Part shown: positions 60,876 through 64,000 of the stretch, one piece after another
How positions within the stretch are numbered: the first letter of the stretch is position 1
How the letters are laid out: every line of letters starts with the position of its first letter
DNA from: Candidatus Phytoplasma mali
Lineage (GTDB): Bacteria; Bacillota_I; Bacilli_A; Acholeplasmatales; Acholeplasmataceae
Direction of reading: 5' to 3'
Assembly (NCBI RefSeq): GCF_000026205.1
Contig: NC_011047.1
Location: 248,001-312,000, forward strand
Length of the DNA: 64,000 nucleotides
Program-made: the position numbers and the translations under genes
The notes under the pieces: generated by a model
Told to the model about the DNA's origin: nothing
Databases searched by the model: none
Seen by the model: only the letters and a program-made list of their open reading frames with translations

Positions 60876-61388
60876 TTAATTTAATTTTTTTATTAATGTA
60901 AAAGCAAAATCAAAAACAGTTTCAGGAGAACGAGAAGTAATTAAATTATCACTAACTACTGTTGAAATATTAGGACAATATTCACCTTCTATTAATATTT
61001 CACATCCAGGATAACAAGAAAATTTATGTTTTTTTAATAGACCTAATTTACCTAAAAATATTGGAGCAGCACATATAGCTCCAATTATTTTATTATTTTT
61101 ATTAAAGTAATTGATAATGTCTAAAATTTTAGTTAAAGCATAATCATTTTTATTTATAACTGATTTAACATAAGGCCCACCAGGAATAATTAAAAAGTTA
61201 TAATCATCATAATTTATATTTTCTAAATAGCAATCTGCTTTTAAATTTAATCTAGTAGCAGAAAAAACATTTAAATTTTTATTATTAGTTACAGTTGTAA
61301 TATCGAAATCATTTTTTTTTAAAATAGCTCTCGTAACTAAAGCTTCACAATCTTCAAAACCATTATATAAAATTAATAAACCTTTCAT
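60876..61388 (-). CDS. DJ-1/PfpI-family protein
   Basis: This 170-residue protein has the DJ-1/PfpI fold. GLLILYNGFEDCEALVTRAIL begins the fold and includes the conserved acidic residue. FLIIPGGPYVKSV follows. The nucleophile elbow is IGAICAAPIFLG with the reactive Cys. The C-terminal VVSDNLITSRSPET matches 'D.n.iTs.gp'. Members act as stress proteins, deglycase-like enzymes or chaperones; which one applies cannot be said. The frame extends to 61463, but GAGGAGAA lies 5 nt before the ATG at 61388. It stands alone on the minus strand. Confidence 0.9.
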   Translation of the reverse strand: MKGLLILYNGFEDCEALVTRAILKKNDFDITTVTNNKNLNVFSATRLNLKADCYLENINYDDYNFLIIPGGPYVKSVINKNDYALTKILDIINYFNKNNKIIGAICAAPIFLGKLGLLKKHKFSCYPGCEILIEGEYCPNISTVVSDNLITSRSPETVFDFAFTLIKKLN

Positions 61389-61575
61389 AAGTTCTCCTCT
61401 TTTTATTAATATTTTTAAAATAACAATTAATATAATTTTATCATTATTTTTTAAATTATACAAAAATATATAATTGTTATGTAAATTATTTTTTTAAAAA
61501 ATTAATATTAATTAATAAAATTTTTATCAAATTATAAAATAATTATTTATTAAATAAAAAAAGAAAAATATAAAA

Positions 61576-62739
61576 ATGAAAATAAAAAAATTAAATTTAG
61601 CTAACGATATTTTAAAAATATTACAACAAAATGGATTTGAAGCTTTTATTGTAGGCGGCGCAGTTAGAGATTATTATTTAAATTTACCATTTGTTGATAT
61701 CGATATTATTACTAATGCCTTGACCTTAGATTTAATGAAAATTTTTAAAATCAATTCTAATAATATAAAGCATGGTTCTTGTAATGTTTGTTTTAAAAAT
61801 AGCCAATTTGATATAACTACTTATCGAATTGAAGAAAAATACAAAAATCATAGACATCCTACAAAAATAATTTTCACTAATGATGTAAAAAAAGATCTTT
61901 TAAGAAGAGATTTTACTATTAATAGTCTTTTAATGGATGATAAAAAAAATATTATTGATTATTTAGGTGGATTATCTGATATTAAAAACTCCATTATTAA
62001 AACAATAAAAGATCCTGAAGAAAAATTTCAAGAAGATAGTGTTAGAATATTAAGAACTTGTTATTTTCAAGCAAAATTATGTTTTGAAATAGAAATAAAC
62101 ACAAAAAAAGCTTTAAAAAAACAAAGCTATTTATTAAAAAAAATTTCTAAAGATAGAATTTTACAAGAATTTATAAAAATTATTTCACAAAAACACTTTT
62201 ATAAATCTTTGATAACTATAAAGGAAACTAATATAATAGATTTTTTAAAAGGTTTAAGTCAGGGAATTAATTTTTGTATTGAAAATAAATTAAAAAAAAT
62301 AAATAAAGATATTTTCTTTAGTTTATCTTTAATATTAAATAAAAAAATGTTTAATTATTTTAATTTTTCTAAAAAAGATCAAAAATTATATCAAACTGTT
62401 GAATTTTTATTTAATAAAAAAAAATTAGATATAAAATGGTCATTATTTAAATATGGTTTAGAAATATGTTTGTTAACCAATAAAATTAATTATTTATTTA
62501 AAAAAGAAAAAAATGAAACTCAAAAAATAAAAATAATTTATAAAAATTTAATTATTAAAAAAAATTCAGATTTAAAAATTTCATCTATAGAAATTTTAAA
62601 AATAATGCAAATTTCACCTGGTTTATGGTTAAATAATTTAAAACAGCAAATCATTAAATTAGTTTTAGATGAAAAAATTATAAATAGTAAAAAAAACTTA
62701 TTAAATTATGTAAGAAAAATTAAAAAAAGAAGTGATTAA
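61576..62739 (+). CDS. cca: tRNA nucleotidyltransferase (CCA-adding) family
   Basis: This 387-residue class II nucleotidyltransferase repairs or completes the CCA end of tRNAs. AFIVGGAVRDYYLNLPFVDIDI contains the catalytic D-X-D. RRDFTINSLLMDD and LGGLSDIKNSIIKTI then DPEEKFQEDSVRILR form the nucleotide-recognition part. The C-terminal half is K-rich and poorly conserved. All tRNAs in this window already encode CCA, so the role is repair. A poly(A) polymerase role cannot be excluded. The YhaM gene begins 6 nt downstream. Confidence 0.9.
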   Translation: MKIKKLNLANDILKILQQNGFEAFIVGGAVRDYYLNLPFVDIDIITNALTLDLMKIFKINSNNIKHGSCNVCFKNSQFDITTYRIEEKYKNHRHPTKIIFTNDVKKDLLRRDFTINSLLMDDKKNIIDYLGGLSDIKNSIIKTIKDPEEKFQEDSVRILRTCYFQAKLCFEIEINTKKALKKQSYLLKKISKDRILQEFIKIISQKHFYKSLITIKETNIIDFLKGLSQGINFCIENKLKKINKDIFFSLSLILNKKMFNYFNFSKKDQKLYQTVEFLFNKKKLDIKWSLFKYGLEICLLTNKINYLFKKEKNETQKIKIIYKNLIIKKNSDLKISSIEILKIMQISPGLWLNNLKQQIIKLVLDEKIINSKKNLLNYVRKIKKRSD

Positions 62740-62745
62740 AAAATA

Positions 62746-63663
62746 ATGTTTGAAAAAGAAATAAATAAAGAATATATTTTATTAGGGCAAGCAATAAGCA
62801 TTAATCAAGGAGAAAATTTTTATAATTTAACATTAAAATTAACGGATAATAAAGATATTAATATTAAATTAAATAAAAATGACAAAAAACCAATTATAAA
62901 TAAAATATATCAATTTAAAGTTATTTGTATTTTAAAAAAAGAAAAAAAATTTTTAATAAATAAAGAATTTGATTTAGTGGAAAATATTTTACCAGTAAAC
63001 GAATTATATCAATTATTTTCTCATTTTTTTTTATGTACCAAGATTAATTTTGCTGTTACACAAAAAATTATAGAAAATTATTTATATAAAATAAAAAATA
63101 CTGTAATTTTTCAAATCACTAAAAATTTATATGAAAAAAATAAAAAATCTTTTTTAATACATCCTGCAGCATTGAAAATGCATCATACTTATTATGGTGG
63201 TTTAAGCAATCACACTGTTAATATTTTAAAAATGTCAGATTTTTTTATTGAATCATTTCCTTATTTAAATTTAGATTTAATATATGCTGGTATTATTTTA
63301 CACGATATGGCAAAAATTAGAGAATTAAACGATTTAAATAGAACATATACTAAAGAAGGTGTTTTGTTAGGTCATTTAGTAATGATGAGTAATGATATTT
63401 CAGAAGAAGCATTTTTATTAAATTATCAAAATAAAGAAGAAGTTTTGGTTTTAAAACATATTATAATTTCTCATCATGGATTATTAAATTTTGGCGCTTT
63501 GCAAAAACCTAAAATAGGAGAAGCTCTTTTAATTTGGCATTTGGACAGTATAGATAGTCAGTTTTCTGTTTTAGGAGAAAATTTAAAAAAAATTGAAAAG
63601 GGTAATTTTACAGAACCAATATCAGTTTTAAATAAAAATTCTTTTTATAAGCCTAATATATAA
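62746..63663 (+). CDS. yhaM: 3'-5' exoribonuclease YhaM family
   Basis: This 305-residue protein combines an N-terminal OB-fold-like part (about 1-85) with an HD domain. HPAALKMHHTYYGGLSNHTV, DLIYAGIILHDMAKIREL, YTKEGVLLGHLVMM and LKHIIISHHGLLNFGA match Bacillus YhaM (Cbf1), a Mn2+-dependent nuclease that trims RNA ends. All HD-domain His/Asp ligands are present. It lies directly behind cca, so both act on RNA 3' ends. Confidence 0.92.
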   Translation: MFEKEINKEYILLGQAISINQGENFYNLTLKLTDNKDINIKLNKNDKKPIINKIYQFKVICILKKEKKFLINKEFDLVENILPVNELYQLFSHFFLCTKINFAVTQKIIENYLYKIKNTVIFQITKNLYEKNKKSFLIHPAALKMHHTYYGGLSNHTVNILKMSDFFIESFPYLNLDLIYAGIILHDMAKIRELNDLNRTYTKEGVLLGHLVMMSNDISEEAFLLNYQNKEEVLVLKHIIISHHGLLNFGALQKPKIGEALLIWHLDSIDSQFSVLGENLKKIEKGNFTEPISVLNKNSFYKPNI

Positions 63664-63702
63664 AAATCATTGAGATTATTTTTGATTAAATATTTAATAT
63701 AA

Positions 63703-63728
63703 AAAAAACCACTTTTACATGGTTTTTT
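63703..63728. terminator. Bidirectional terminator between yhaM and the next gene
   Basis: AAAAAACCA - loop - TGGTTTTTT with A's before and T's after, between convergent genes. Confidence 0.8.
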
Positions 63729-63761
63729 TATTTTTTATAAAATTAAATTTAAAAAATATTA

Positions 63762-64000
63762 CTAATTAATTAAAATATCTTGATAATTAACAGGAAAAAT
63801 TTTTAAATGATTATATTTGTTAATCATTCTAGAAATTGGGCATTTTTGATGAGCTTCTTCTAATATAACTTTAATATCATCTAGTGAAAAATTTTCTATC
63901 CCTACTTTCAAAATTAATTCAAAATAAAAACCTTGTTGATCTTTGTGTAAATTAGAAACTAAATTAATTTTTATATCTACATCATTAAATCCTTTGTATA
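63762..64000 (-). CDS. OsmC/Ohr-like peroxide-resistance protein (C-terminal part)
   Basis: The last 79 codons of a gene running off the right edge. The segment LEEAHQKCPISRMI matches the C-terminal redox helix of the OsmC/Ohr family ('AH..CPys.a'), which supplies one of the two catalytic cysteines that reduce organic peroxides. The upstream KINLVSNLHKDQQGFYFELIL is strand-like, as in that fold. The other cysteine lies outside the window. Confidence 0.7.
   Translation of the reverse strand, partial: YKGFNDVDIKINLVSNLHKDQQGFYFELILKVGIENFSLDDIKVILEEAHQKCPISRMINKYNHLKIFPVNYQDILIN

Overview
The window looks like a phytoplasma ('Candidatus Phytoplasma') chromosome, or a very close wall-less relative. 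The evidence is a very low G+C content, dnaA-dnaN-gyrB-gyrA next to a repeat-rich AT region, a 16S rRNA carrying typical phytoplasma signature stretches, a tRNA-Ile in the 16S-23S spacer, a minimal gene set, and a decayed island resembling phytoplasma potential mobile units. TGA works as a normal stop in core genes (hrcA and the RNase J paralogue end in it), so the standard bacterial code applies. Species was not assigned.

Layout. Positions 1-1561 (minus strand) hold the permease and binding protein of a methionine-type ABC importer. Positions 1.6-2.6 kb are the probable replication origin, with a 7x11-bp tandem array and five scattered copies of the same core. Positions 2.6-9.7 kb hold dnaA, dnaN, gyrB and gyrA. 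Positions 9.9-14.6 kb hold a signal-anchored protein of unknown function, the t6A tRNA-modification genes tsaE-tsaB-tsaD, and glnS. An spx-like regulator follows. Positions 16.0-22.1 kb hold a complete rRNA operon with a consensus promoter, visible 16S and 23S processing stalks, tRNA-Ile in the spacer and eleven tRNAs after 5S. Positions 22.3-27.9 kb hold a YitT-like membrane protein and the heat-shock cluster hrcA-grpE-dnaK-dnaJ behind a CIRCE-like operator. Positions 28-34.5 kb hold lplA, recU, an RNase J pair (one member with no metal-binding residues left) and an SPOUT methyltransferase.

Positions 34.7-42.0 kb are an island. It is bordered by a 27-bp imperfect direct repeat and contains a sigma factor with an in-frame TGA, several broken genes, small membrane ORFs and a three-copy intergenic repeat. 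It also holds one large intact gene, a single-chain restriction-modification protein that fuses a PD-(D/E)XK nuclease, an N6-adenine methylase and two target-recognition domains.

Positions 42-48 kb carry two divergent P2-type ATPases, one Ca2+-like and one resembling the animal Na+/K+ pump. Positions 48-64 kb carry housekeeping genes: pth, pduL, an HD hydrolase, rsmA, spoVG, a P1B metal ATPase, a SipW/ER-type signal peptidase, ung, dut, rpsB-tsf-pyrH-frr-cdsA, a DJ-1/PfpI protein, cca, yhaM and a partial OsmC/Ohr-like gene.

How it fits together. Most genes serve replication, translation, RNA decay, protein folding, and ion or nutrient exchange with a host, as expected of an intracellular parasite with a reduced genome. 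The most notable observations are the origin array paired with a DnaA of altered recognition helix, the RNase J pseudoenzyme paired with an active copy, the restriction-modification gene preserved in a decaying island, a terminator-like palindrome inside the ung coding sequence, and the loss of the redox cysteine pair in Spx.
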